From Pedobacter polysacchareus (GTDB lineage: Bacteria > Bacteroidota > Bacteroidia > Sphingobacteriales > Sphingobacteriaceae), in contig NZ_JAHYSS010000005.1 in NCBI RefSeq assembly GCF_019802255.1, positions 558,001 through 622,000 of the forward strand: 64,000 nucleotides of DNA, given 5' to 3'. Each line of letters begins with the position of its first letter. Position 1 is the stretch's first letter. Made by a program: the position numbers and the translations under genes. The notes below the pieces were generated by a model, which worked only from the letters and a program-made list of their open reading frames with translations, was not told the DNA's origin and did no database searches. Of this stretch, positions 1 through 7,684 are shown piece by piece.

Positions 1-357
1 GCCAAGTTCCTGCATCTTTTTAACCGCATTTGCACTTCTTCCGCCACCTTTACAGTAAACATACACCGCTTGTTTCTTGTCCATTTTGGAAATTTGATCC
101 TGGAAAGACGGATCATAGATGTCCAGGTTTTTTGCCTGGTTCAGGTGTCCGGATTTAAACTCTTCCGGAGTTCTTACATCAAGGATCACCGCTTTAGGGC
201 TAGTTTTCAATTGGTTTTGAAATTCTACTGCCGTGATGGTCTTGCTAACCGTTTGTGCGGTTGCTGATAAGCTAGCGCTGAAAAGGAAAAAACTGATCAT
301 GACGGCCAGGAGGTATAAAGAGGAATTGCTGCTATATTGATGCTGATATATTTTCAT
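1..357 (-). CDS. secreted rhodanese-like domain protein (partial, runs off left edge)
   Basis: The minus strand reads open from an ATG at 357 to the window edge, giving the first 119 residues with no stop seen. Residues 1-35 form a signal peptide (hydrophobic segment LLAVMISFFLFSASLSATAQ). A rhodanese fold follows: VILDVRTPEEF, then GHLNQAKNLDI, then the active-site loop YCKGGGRSANA with the persulfide-forming cysteine in C-K-G-G-G-R-S. Single-domain secreted rhodaneses bind and transfer sulfane sulfur in the periplasm; the physiological partner is unknown. The C-terminal helix is missing because of the window edge. A TAnnTTTG box lies 26 bases upstream. Confidence 0.85.
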   Translation of the reverse strand, partial: MKIYQHQYSSNSSLYLLAVMISFFLFSASLSATAQTVSKTITAVEFQNQLKTSPKAVILDVRTPEEFKSGHLNQAKNLDIYDPSFQDQISKMDKKQAVYVYCKGGGRSANAVKKMQELG

Positions 358-382
358 CTGCTTTTTTAAAAATGTTAATATT

Positions 383-390
383 CAAAATTA
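383..390 (-). promoter_or_regulatory. candidate Bacteroidota -7 box for the rhodanese gene
   Basis: On the minus strand this reads TAATTTTG, a perfect match to the Bacteroidota -7 consensus TAnnTTTG, 26 bases before the rhodanese ATG. No convincing -33 TTG is seen at the usual spacing, so support rests on the -7 match and its position. Confidence 0.4.
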
Positions 391-616
391 GGAAATACTA
401 TTGGATCTATGAGCCCCGATTGTCACGAGGAAATAAGGTTTTAGTAGTTTTATGGGCAATAGGGCGAATAGATGATTGTTCAAATAAAAAACAAGAAGCT
501 GCTGAAACCACAATCTCTGCGGTTTGTTATTCATTATAACCAATCTTTTGTAGTGTCCGCTACTGTATTTTGATTTTCCGTGTTAATTCTTGATGACTTT
601 AACGAAAGGAGATGTG

Positions 617-1291
617 ATGAATAGTCTGAATATTAATAATAAAGGACAAGCCCTCATTTTTAGAAACAGGTATCTGGAAATGCTGACCAAAACCCAGCCA
701 TGGGTAATCTATAGCATTTACATTCCACTAGTCATTTTCTTAGTCTATTATGCCTGGTCAAGCTACCATTATTCCATAATGCTGATATTTTGGCTTTTAT
801 TGATCTCTATGCTGACCTGGACTTTTTTCGAATATCTGGTGCATCGATTTTTATTCCATTTTCAGGCCAGCAGCACATTTGGAAAACGGATGGTGTATAT
901 TTTTCATGAAAATCACCATGAGTTTCCTAGAGATAAAACCAGGCTTTTTATGCCTCCGGTACCGAGTCTTATCATGGCTTTTACCGTCTTAATGTTGTTT
1001 TACGGGGTTTCAATATTGCTTTTCAGTTCGGGTGGCTATGCCCTTGTCTTTTTCTCAGGCTTCATTTCCGGATACCTCATTTATGTTTCTATTCACTATG
1101 CAATACACGCTTTTCAACCCCCAAAATACCTGAAAGTATTGTGGAGAAATCATCACCTGCATCATTATAAGCATCCCGATAAAGCATTTGGCGTCAGTTC
1201 AATGCTCTGGGATACCTTATTTGGTACTTTACCAGATCTGCCGGAAAAGAAAGCAGCCCAAAGTGGTTTTAAAATTAAAAGGAGGAAATGA
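617..1291 (+). CDS. fatty acid hydroxylase / sterol desaturase superfamily membrane protein
   Basis: A 224-residue integral membrane di-iron protein. Histidine clusters typical of the superfamily are visible: EYLVHRFLFH (H76, H81), HENHHEFP (H97, H100, H101), HYAIH (H160, H164) and RNHHLHHY (H179, H180, H182, H183), between about four hydrophobic segments. The arrangement resembles fatty-acid 2-hydroxylases, which hydroxylate acyl chains of sphingolipids; Sphingobacteriaceae make sphingolipids, so that role is plausible but inferred. The ATG at 617 is chosen because GAAAGGAG sits just upstream; earlier in-frame starts at 590 (TTG) and 593 (ATG) lack this. The downstream stress gene begins 1 base after the stop, indicating an operon. 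Confidence 0.82.
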   Translation: MNSLNINNKGQALIFRNRYLEMLTKTQPWVIYSIYIPLVIFLVYYAWSSYHYSIMLIFWLLLISMLTWTFFEYLVHRFLFHFQASSTFGKRMVYIFHENHHEFPRDKTRLFMPPVPSLIMAFTVLMLFYGVSILLFSSGGYALVFFSGFISGYLIYVSIHYAIHAFQPPKYLKVLWRNHHLHHYKHPDKAFGVSSMLWDTLFGTLPDLPEKKAAQSGFKIKRRK

Positions 1292-1292
1292 G

Positions 1293-2375
1293 ATGGAAAC
1301 ATTTTTTGTTAAATTCAATGCCGGGAGCCTGGAGTTGAGCGCCCTGGTCACCACTGCCAATCAATACAGGGTGTTTAAAGTGGAACTTGTCACGAATGAA
1401 AAGGATCCTATTGTGATGAACCGATCTTTAAAAGGAGATTGGAGCGTAATCGAACGTGGAGAAAGAACCCTTTCAGATAAAGATTTTCAGGAACTGGAAA
1501 GAGCAATAGACGATTTTTTGTGTAAATTTTACGGTGCCAAACACATCATGGTGCTGACTGATTTTTCGTCGGCTGCGGAAAATGCAGCAGAGTATGCCGC
1601 TTTACTCAGTCGGCAGCTACGCAGTACGAAATTGGTATTGTACCATTCTTACGAATCCATTTTAATGCCGGTATCTACCGGTTTTGCACCTGTCGGCCCT
1701 GGTTTTACAGAATCTGCTGAGCTGAGTCATGAAAAAATGAAAAGCTTACAGGAAATGTTAGCACAACAGGTTTTGCCTATTACTAAAATTGAAACCAGAG
1801 CAGATGATAGGACGCTTGTTTCGGCAGTAAATATACTGGTACAACAATTGAGAACAGGGCTTGTAGTGCTGGGGATGACCGGTAAAAGCAAGCTGGAGCA
1901 GGTCATCATAGGTAGTAATGCCCTGGATTTGGCAAAAAACTGCCTGGCTCCCATATTGATGGTGCCTGCCGGTGTTGCTTTTCAGAAAATAGAACGGGTA
2001 GTTTTTGCCTGTGATTTGAAAGAGGTGCTGAAGTTAACCCCTGTCCATGCGATTAGAACCTTTGTAAATGCGCTAGACGCTTCACTGCTGATTTTAAATG
2101 TAGACGATCGGAGAGGAGATTTTAAACCAGAGGAAATGGAACAATTGAAAGCCTTACACGAACTTTGGGACGATCAGAAGCCAGAATACCACTATATCAC
2201 TCATGAGGATGTGGCGGAAGGAATTATTGAGTTCGCAGATAAGCAAGCAGCCCAATTGGTGATTACTATTCCAAGAGTATACGGCTTCCTGGAAGGATTT
2301 TTTCATCAGCGCCTTACTAATCGTCTGGCCAATCGTCTTCATCTGCCGTTGATGCTATTTCGGGCTGAATTATAG
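1293..2375 (+). CDS. tandem universal stress protein (two UspA domains)
   Basis: A 360-residue cytoplasmic protein. Residues 1-80 are an extension I do not recognise; residues 82-226 form a first Usp domain starting KHIMVLTDFSS and carrying a complete ATP-binding motif GMTG-x9-GSN (194-209); residues 232-360 form a second, degenerate Usp domain (IERVVFACDL) that lacks the glycine motif. Tandem Usp proteins bind nucleotide and support survival in stasis or stress; the exact role is unknown. The ATG at 1293 has GGAGG eight bases upstream (1281-1285), overlapping the end of the fatty acid hydroxylase gene, so the two are translationally close and likely co-transcribed. Longer in-frame upstream starts exist but would overlap that gene. 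Confidence 0.85.
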   Translation: METFFVKFNAGSLELSALVTTANQYRVFKVELVTNEKDPIVMNRSLKGDWSVIERGERTLSDKDFQELERAIDDFLCKFYGAKHIMVLTDFSSAAENAAEYAALLSRQLRSTKLVLYHSYESILMPVSTGFAPVGPGFTESAELSHEKMKSLQEMLAQQVLPITKIETRADDRTLVSAVNILVQQLRTGLVVLGMTGKSKLEQVIIGSNALDLAKNCLAPILMVPAGVAFQKIERVVFACDLKEVLKLTPVHAIRTFVNALDASLLILNVDDRRGDFKPEEMEQLKALHELWDDQKPEYHYITHEDVAEGIIEFADKQAAQLVITIPRVYGFLEGFFHQRLTNRLANRLHLPLMLFRAEL

Positions 2376-2493
2376 GGTTTAAAATAAAATTATTTGCTGT
2401 TTTTCAGAAAGGACCGTCGTTTATATACAGGCTTCAGTTTAATATCCTTTGTTATTAATTTTATTATTTAGTTTTTTTTGTAAAAAATTAGGT

Positions 2494-2501
2494 TATTTTT
2501 G
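2494..2501 (+). promoter_or_regulatory. candidate -7 promoter box upstream of gdhA
   Basis: TATTTTTG matches TAnnTTTG exactly, 157 bases before the gdhA ATG. The nearest upstream TTTG is only 13 bases away, shorter than the usual spacing near 20, and the region is T-rich, so chance is possible. If real, transcription starts just before the small ORF at 2515 and the mRNA carries a leader of about 150 nt. Confidence 0.3.
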
Positions 2502-2514
2502 TTTTCGGAGCCAA

Positions 2515-2586
2515 ATGAAGCATTTGCTGGTGTTTCATGTCCTGAAAATTCAAATACTAACTCTTTTCCTGATAAAAACTGATTAA
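2515..2586 (+). CDS. possible 23-residue leader peptide ahead of gdhA
   Basis: An ATG preceded by GGAG (2507-2510, four-base gap) opens a 23-codon frame rich in Leu, Ile and Val and ending Thr-Asp, stopped by TAA. It is followed 17 bases later by a hairpin with a T-run and then by gdhA, the layout of a transcription attenuator. There is no obvious run of a single regulatory codon. It could equally be a chance frame in a regulatory leader. No homology is recognised. Confidence 0.25.
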   Translation: MKHLLVFHVLKIQILTLFLIKTD

Positions 2587-2603
2587 CACCAAGAATAAGG
2601 TCT

Positions 2604-2631
2604 GCATAGGAATTTCTATGCCCTTTTTTTT
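2604..2631 (+). terminator. hairpin plus T-run in the gdhA leader (attenuator candidate)
   Basis: GCATAG (2604-2609) pairs with CTATGC (2616-2621) across a 6-base loop, followed by CC and nine T. It looks like an intrinsic terminator but sits only 27 bases before gdhA, between any promoter and the start codon. The loop bases GAATTT could also pair with AAATTC at 2546-2551, a weak alternative fold. It may be an attenuator, or the end of the upstream stress operon. Confidence 0.5.
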
Positions 2632-2658
2632 GCCAATTTTATAACCTAATACACACAA

Positions 2659-3999
2659 ATGAGCCAAACGATCAATGAATTTATGGGTAAAGTAGCGTCT
2701 CGCAATACTCATGAACCAGAATTTTTACAAGCAGTCTATGAAGTAGCAGAATCTATTATCCCTTTTACAGAAGAAAACCTGAAATATAAGGTAAATAAGG
2801 TTTTAGAGCGTATTGTTGAACCTGAACGTGTGATCATTTTTAGAGTACCCTGGTTAAATGACAAAGGAGAAGTAGAAGTAAACCGTGGTTTTAGAGTGCA
2901 GATGAACAGCGCAATTGGCCCATATAAAGGTGGTTTGCGTTTCCACCCCTCAGTGACACTAAGCGTGCTAAAATTCCTTGCTTTTGAACAGGTGTTCAAA
3001 AATAGCTTAACCGGCCTGCCGATGGGTGGGGGAAAAGGCGGCGCAGATTTCGACCCTAAAGGGAAATCTGATGCAGAAGTCATGAAATTCTGCCAGAGCT
3101 TCATGACGGAATTGTACCGCCATGTGGGGGCTGATATTGATGTGCCTGCCGGCGATATTGGTGTAGGTGCCAGAGAAATCGGTTACCTGTTTGGCCAATA
3201 TAAACGTATAAAAGGAGAGTTTACAGGTGTGTTAACCGGTAAAGGCTTTGAATGGGGTGGCAGTTTGATCCGTCAGGAAGCCACCGGTTATGGCGTGGTT
3301 TATTTCGTAGAAGAAATGCTGAATGTCAAAAATGATTCCTTAAAAGGGAAAGATGTAGTGATTTCAGGTTCTGGAAATGTAGCGCAGTTTACGGTAGAAA
3401 AATGTATTCAGGTAGGGGCAAAGGTATTGACGATGTCTGATTCAGAAGGTTTCGTCTATGACCCTCAGGGCATTGATGCCGAAAAGCTAAAGTTCATTAT
3501 GGAACTTAAAAATGTGCGTAGAGGTAGGATTAAGGAATATGCAGATCAATATAACTGTCAGTATTTTCCAAATGAAAAGCCTTGGCGCATTAAATGTGAC
3601 ATTGCTTTCCCAAACGCAACACAGAATGAACTGGACGAAAGTGACGCAGAATTATTAGTGAGCAATGGCTGTATCTGCGTGGCAGAAGGCGCTAATATGC
3701 CAACTACACCTAAAGCTATCCACGTTTTTGAACGCGCTAAAATCTTATATGCGCCAGGTAAAGCGGCAAATGCAGGTGGAGTAGCCGTTTCCGGCCTGGA
3801 AATGTCTCAGAACTCTCAGCGTTATTCATGGGACAGAGAAGAAATTGATGGTAAATTGAAAGTGATCATCTCACAGATCCATAAAACCTGTATGAAATAT
3901 GGCCAGGAGTCCGATGGCTATATCAATTATGGTAAAGGCGCAAATATCGCAGGATTTGTGAAAGTGGCTGATGCCATGATTGCACAAGGAATCGTTTAA
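2659..3999 (+). CDS. gdhA: NADP-type glutamate dehydrogenase
   Basis: A 446-residue cytosolic enzyme of the hexameric 450-residue class, catalysing 2-oxoglutarate + NH3 + NAD(P)H to L-glutamate. Visible signatures: GPYKGGLRFHPSV with substrate-binding Lys90, Lys114, the Gly-rich active loop PMGGGKGGADFDPKGKS containing catalytic Lys126, and PAGDIGVGAREIGYLFGQYK with catalytic Asp166. The Rossmann domain starts near VVISGSGNVAQ. Length and motif order fit the anabolic, normally NADP-dependent, GdhA family; coenzyme preference is inferred from the family. It is a single-gene unit with a leader containing an attenuator-like hairpin and a strong terminator behind it, consistent with regulation by nitrogen status. 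Confidence 0.96.
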   Translation: MSQTINEFMGKVASRNTHEPEFLQAVYEVAESIIPFTEENLKYKVNKVLERIVEPERVIIFRVPWLNDKGEVEVNRGFRVQMNSAIGPYKGGLRFHPSVTLSVLKFLAFEQVFKNSLTGLPMGGGKGGADFDPKGKSDAEVMKFCQSFMTELYRHVGADIDVPAGDIGVGAREIGYLFGQYKRIKGEFTGVLTGKGFEWGGSLIRQEATGYGVVYFVEEMLNVKNDSLKGKDVVISGSGNVAQFTVEKCIQVGAKVLTMSDSEGFVYDPQGIDAEKLKFIMELKNVRRGRIKEYADQYNCQYFPNEKPWRIKCDIAFPNATQNELDESDAELLVSNGCICVAEGANMPTTPKAIHVFERAKILYAPGKAANAGGVAVSGLEMSQNSQRYSWDREEIDGKLKVIISQIHKTCMKYGQESDGYINYGKGANIAGFVKVADAMIAQGIV

Positions 4000-4026
4000 A
4001 TGTAAAATATAGCCCGGCTACAGGCT

Positions 4027-4074
4027 AAAAAGCTGAACACTGATCTGTTAATAGGGAGGTGTTCAGCTTTTTTT
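4027..4074 (+). terminator. strong intrinsic terminator after gdhA
   Basis: AGCTGAACAC (4031-4040) pairs perfectly with GTGTTCAGCT (4059-4068), extended by flanking A and T runs; seven T follow on the plus strand. It lies about 30 bases after the gdhA stop. Confidence 0.9.
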
Positions 4075-4199
4075 GTTGATTTTTAAATCATATTTTAGCT
4101 TTTCGTACCACATATAAGGTATCGATCCCATATTTTGTAAGCAATTACCGCCTTTTGTATTCTTGTATCAGATTATAACTGATAATTGATGCTGAACCT

Positions 4200-5690
4200 A
4201 TGAAAAATAAACTGCTTACCCACGAAATTCTTATCGTTGTATTGTTTTCCGCAATACTGGTCATTAAAGCGCTTTTTCCAGACGGATTTTTGAACGGCCT
4301 GTCTGGGCTTCCTATTTTACTTCCGCGTATGGGCGTGATCCTGCTGTTTTTAATGGTGTATTTATGGATCAATCTGTTCAGTATCCCATCTTTCTTAAAG
4401 TGGAAAAGCAACCATTTTTTCGCCTGGATTTTGCTGCTGGTTCAATTGCTGGGTTTGAGTTTTCTGCTTGCCCTGGGAGTGAATGCAGCCAGTTACTATG
4501 CAAATCCAGCCCAGTATAATTATGGTGGGTATCCGCTTTTTGCCTGGCTGGGCTATAATGATGCTCCTTTAAAATCACTCTCGACAGGCTGGGATAGGGC
4601 CTTCATCATCCTTTCGGTGTATGGTATTTACGCTGCTTTTAGGACTTATGTGATCTGCAAAATTGACAACTCAGGCCCAAAAAGGCGCTACTATACCTTG
4701 ATCGTAAATCAGGTTTCCGGCTTTTTAGTGTTCTATTTACTCTGCCCCGCATTCCTTTTTAATTTTAATCTCATCAGTAATGAGGGCTTTTATGCTGCCT
4801 ATTTTATAGTGGCTACAACTATGGTATTGGTTTATGTGAGTAATACTTGCTGGTTGTTTCCCAGGTATTTAAAAGGTGGTAAGGTTAGTGCTGGCTTTCT
4901 GCTGAGGCTGGTTTGCTCTACTTGCTTATACTCTTTTCCATTGTTCTTATTTTTTAGTCATTGGGGGGAGCTTCCCCTTTTGTGGATGGAGAACTGGGCT
5001 GTTCAATTGTTCTTTACGGTACCTTTCAGCTGGTGGATTTACCGCCAGGGAAATCATCAGGTATTGGAATTGAGAAATGCAGTGATGGAATTGACACGTT
5101 CAAAGGCAGACCTGCAGTTTTTAAGGAGTCAGATTAATCCTCACTTCCTGTTTAATGCACTGAACACCTTGTATGGGGCGGCTTTGATGGATGGCTCAAA
5201 AAGAACCGCCAATGGGATCCAAATGCTGGGGGATATGATGCGCTTCATGTTAGAGGACAACCACCAGGACTATATTCCGATGCAGGATGAGGTCGCTTAC
5301 CTGGAAAATTATATCGCCCTGCAGAAACTGCGCATCCTGCCTTCAGATCAAATTAAAGTAGCAGCTGATCTGGAACTTTCACAATGCCACCATTTAATCG
5401 TACCGATGTTGCTGATTCCTTTCGTAGAAAATGCGTTTAAGTACGGAATAGATCCAGATGAAAAGTCCTGGATTAATATTGAATTATCATGTACAGCAGA
5501 TAGCATTCGTTTTAAGGTGCGAAACAGCCTTCCTAAGGCCATATACACTGATCCCGAAAGAAAGTCGCCAGGAATAGGTTTGAATAATGTCAGAGAAAGG
5601 CTAATGCTGTTTTATGAAGGAAGACATCAATTGAAATACGGCCCTGTTGAAAATGAATTTATTGCGGAATTAAACCTTAAAATCTCATGA
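4200..5690 (+). CDS. LytS/YehU-type membrane sensor histidine kinase
   Basis: A 496-residue protein. About seven or eight hydrophobic segments occupy residues 8-282 with no recognisable extracellular sensor domain. A short coiled linker leads into a His_kinase domain with the phospho-acceptor in SQINPHFLFNALNTLYGAA (H315), then a HATPase domain with N box VPMLLIPFVENAFKYGI and G box GIGLNNVRERL. The next gene, a LytTR regulator, overlaps it by four bases (ATGA), so they form a translationally coupled two-component system. The signal is unknown. In this family the target is often a neighbouring transport or envelope gene, but the only close candidate downstream is decayed. Confidence 0.92.
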   Translation: MKNKLLTHEILIVVLFSAILVIKALFPDGFLNGLSGLPILLPRMGVILLFLMVYLWINLFSIPSFLKWKSNHFFAWILLLVQLLGLSFLLALGVNAASYYANPAQYNYGGYPLFAWLGYNDAPLKSLSTGWDRAFIILSVYGIYAAFRTYVICKIDNSGPKRRYYTLIVNQVSGFLVFYLLCPAFLFNFNLISNEGFYAAYFIVATTMVLVYVSNTCWLFPRYLKGGKVSAGFLLRLVCSTCLYSFPLFLFFSHWGELPLLWMENWAVQLFFTVPFSWWIYRQGNHQVLELRNAVMELTRSKADLQFLRSQINPHFLFNALNTLYGAALMDGSKRTANGIQMLGDMMRFMLEDNHQDYIPMQDEVAYLENYIALQKLRILPSDQIKVAADLELSQCHHLIVPMLLIPFVENAFKYGIDPDEKSWINIELSCTADSIRFKVRNSLPKAIYTDPERKSPGIGLNNVRERLMLFYEGRHQLKYGPVENEFIAELNLKIS

Positions 5691-6436
5691 CCAGCACCAA
5701 AAATCCATCTGTTTTGAGCGCAATAGCGATCGATGATGAACCCATTGCGCTGGAAGTGATTAAAAATCTTTCTTCGGAAGTGGCATGTATCCAGCTTGTT
5801 GCCTGTTTTACCAGGACTAAAGAAGCCCTGGTTTACCTTCAGCAGGAGGGGGCAGACCTGATTTTTCTGGACATTAAGATGCCCGGACTTTCCGGAATCG
5901 ACTTTCTGAAGTCTCTTTCTAAACCCCCAATGGTGATTTTTACTACCGCTTACTCGGAACATGCGGTCCAGAGTTTTGAATTGGATGCGATAGACTATCT
6001 TTTGAAACCATTCTCATTTCCAAGATTTCTGAAAGCATGTAATAAGGCTTTTGAACATCATCAGCTCCGTCAGCAGCAGCCGGCTGCAATGCTAAATCCC
6101 TCCAATGTGATTTTCATTAAAAGCGGGTATGAGCTGATCAAGGTTGCGCTGGAAGATTTGCTGTATGCCGAAAGTGTAGGCAACTATGTCCAGTTCGTTT
6201 CAACAGCCGGATTGGTCCGGTCCCGATTAACAATGGTAGAAGCAGAGGCCTTGTTGTCCGCCCCGGCATTCGTTCGGGTACACCGTTCTTTCCTCGTTTC
6301 CAGTGCAAGAATTAGCAAGCTCGACAAGCGAAATGTATGGCTCGGAGACCAGCCTGTTCCTGTCGGATCTATGTACCGATCCATGCTTGAACAGTCGATT
6401 TTAACGAACCCAATTACCAGTCATCTCCTTAAATAA
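5687..6436 (+). CDS. LytTR-family response regulator
   Basis: A 249-residue DNA-binding protein. Residues 10-128 form a receiver with Asp16-Asp17, phosphorylation site Asp62 (FLDIKMPGLSG), Thr87 and Lys107 (YLLKPF). Residues 140-240 form a LytTR domain (VIFIKSGYELIKV, LLYAESVGNYVQF, FVRVHRSFLVS), which binds direct repeats in promoters. Its start overlaps the kinase stop, so it is the cognate partner of that kinase. All catalytic residues are present. Targets cannot be read from the sequence. Confidence 0.93.
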   Translation: MTSTKNPSVLSAIAIDDEPIALEVIKNLSSEVACIQLVACFTRTKEALVYLQQEGADLIFLDIKMPGLSGIDFLKSLSKPPMVIFTTAYSEHAVQSFELDAIDYLLKPFSFPRFLKACNKAFEHHQLRQQQPAAMLNPSNVIFIKSGYELIKVALEDLLYAESVGNYVQFVSTAGLVRSRLTMVEAEALLSAPAFVRVHRSFLVSSARISKLDKRNVWLGDQPVPVGSMYRSMLEQSILTNPITSHLLK

Positions 6437-6442
6437 ATAGCC

Positions 6443-6775
6443 ATGTTTTTCAAATATTTAATGACAATTTTATTGTCAGCAGGATTTTTATTGCCCGGAT
6501 TTTCTCAGTATTCAGCTAAAGTAATTGTGTCGATTGATTTTAATAACTCATTGATTATAAGCTATAATTTCGTTATAAGAAAACGGTGATTAGCTCAAGA
6601 TTGGACTAAAGTAGCTGCTAACGGCCGCTTTGAATTAAGGAGCTTAACTGCGGGCCGGTTTCCGTTATTACGGTCGGACGATCGACAAAGTATTGGTGGA
6701 TGTCAGTGTAGTTTTACGGTCATTAAGCGGTATTTTATGCTTGGGCTTACTTACGACCTGAATAAAAATTATTGA
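6443..6775 (+). pseudogene. decayed small secreted or outer-membrane protein gene
   Basis: Seven bases after the LytTR gene an ATG opens a signal peptide (residues 1-22: LLSAGFLLPGFSQ) but the frame stops at a TGA (6587-6589) after 48 residues. The same frame then stays open to a TGA at 6773-6775 and ends YFMLGLTYDLNKNY, which looks like the terminal beta-strand of an outer-membrane barrel. Residues between look scrambled, and the +1 frame around 6665-6705 reads more protein-like, so a nonsense change plus at least one compensated frameshift is likely. It could instead be a genuine 48-residue secreted peptide. No family is recognised. Confidence 0.45.
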
Positions 6776-6781
6776 GGTGTT

Positions 6782-7663
6782 TTAGCCTTCAATACTATGT
6801 TTTACAAACAATAAACAGGCATCGCTTTCCAGGTAGAGCACTTCATTTGCTACACTGCCCATAAACAGTGTCGTCACAGAAGTAACTCCCTGAACACCCA
6901 TAATCAATACATCAGCCCGTTCTTTTTTAACATGATACATTAATGCGGAGGCGATATTTTTATCTTCTGCGGGGATCACCTTTAAGGGCGTAGCAGTTGG
7001 ATAAAGCTTCGCCCATTTTTCCGATTTCAGCTTCACATCTTCCTGGGTATTCTTCTTGATTTCTGCATTGGAAAGCCCGGGAAAGAACTTCCAGGACAAT
7101 TTAGAGATGTTGACCGGCTGAAAAGTCAGCTCCGGTAATTGGCTGTGTTTTTTAATAAGACCGCCCCATTGCATCACTTTAGTCGTATATTTTGAAAAAT
7201 CTATGGCCTCAATCAGCTTCCTTGGTTTGGGGTTATAGGTTTCCGGAACGAGTAAGGTTTCAAAAGGAAGCATGCGGATCAGCTTATGAGCGAGCCCGCC
7301 ATTGCCCTCCAGGTGCTGTTTATTGCCCAATACGGCCAGGTTGCTTTGCTTTTTCCTGGCCATCTTTTGAAAGGCCAGTTCTGTATAATCCTCGAAGCTG
7401 ACCTCAACATCGTAAGGCAATTGGTCGCCAAGCAGGGCAGGAATAGTAGTAGAAAGTTTCTTTTTAAGGGTATTGGCAATGGTGTTGAGCTGATCCAGGC
7501 TTTTAAAGGATTCAGGAAGCTCAGATTGTTTGATGTTATGAAAAAAAGTCACCTTGTTTAAGGGCAGCAATTCGGTCAATAACTGGAGGTATTGAATGAG
7601 CGACTGGTCCATTTCAGAAAGATCCAGACCTGCAATTACATTTATTTTCGGGGTGAATGCCAT
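6782..7663 (-). CDS. tandem universal stress protein in operon with the BCCT transporter
   Basis: A 293-residue cytoplasmic protein with two Usp-like halves. The first starts INVIAGLDLSEMD and has a degenerate glycine motif (VLGNKQHLEGNGG); the second starts KLIEAIDFSKYT and ends with MGVQGVTSVTTLFMGSVANEVL, a close fit to the nucleotide-binding G-x2-G-x9-G-S loop. So here the second half is the likely binder, the reverse of the Usp protein at 1293. It begins 21 bases after the BCCT transporter stop on the same strand and should share its transcript. A link between osmolyte uptake and stress sensing is suggested by context only. Confidence 0.82.
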   Translation of the reverse strand: MAFTPKINVIAGLDLSEMDQSLIQYLQLLTELLPLNKVTFFHNIKQSELPESFKSLDQLNTIANTLKKKLSTTIPALLGDQLPYDVEVSFEDYTELAFQKMARKKQSNLAVLGNKQHLEGNGGLAHKLIRMLPFETLLVPETYNPKPRKLIEAIDFSKYTTKVMQWGGLIKKHSQLPELTFQPVNISKLSWKFFPGLSNAEIKKNTQEDVKLKSEKWAKLYPTATPLKVIPAEDKNIASALMYHVKKERADVLIMGVQGVTSVTTLFMGSVANEVLYLESDACLLFVKHSIEG

Positions 7664-7684
7664 TTTGTTTTCTTTGTTAAGGGT

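Noticed and set aside
541-590. GTAG...CTAC inverted repeat and T-rich stretch as promoter of the fatty acid hydroxylase gene
   Set aside because: Only four paired bases and no correctly spaced TTG/TAnnTTTG pair, so not listed as a feature.
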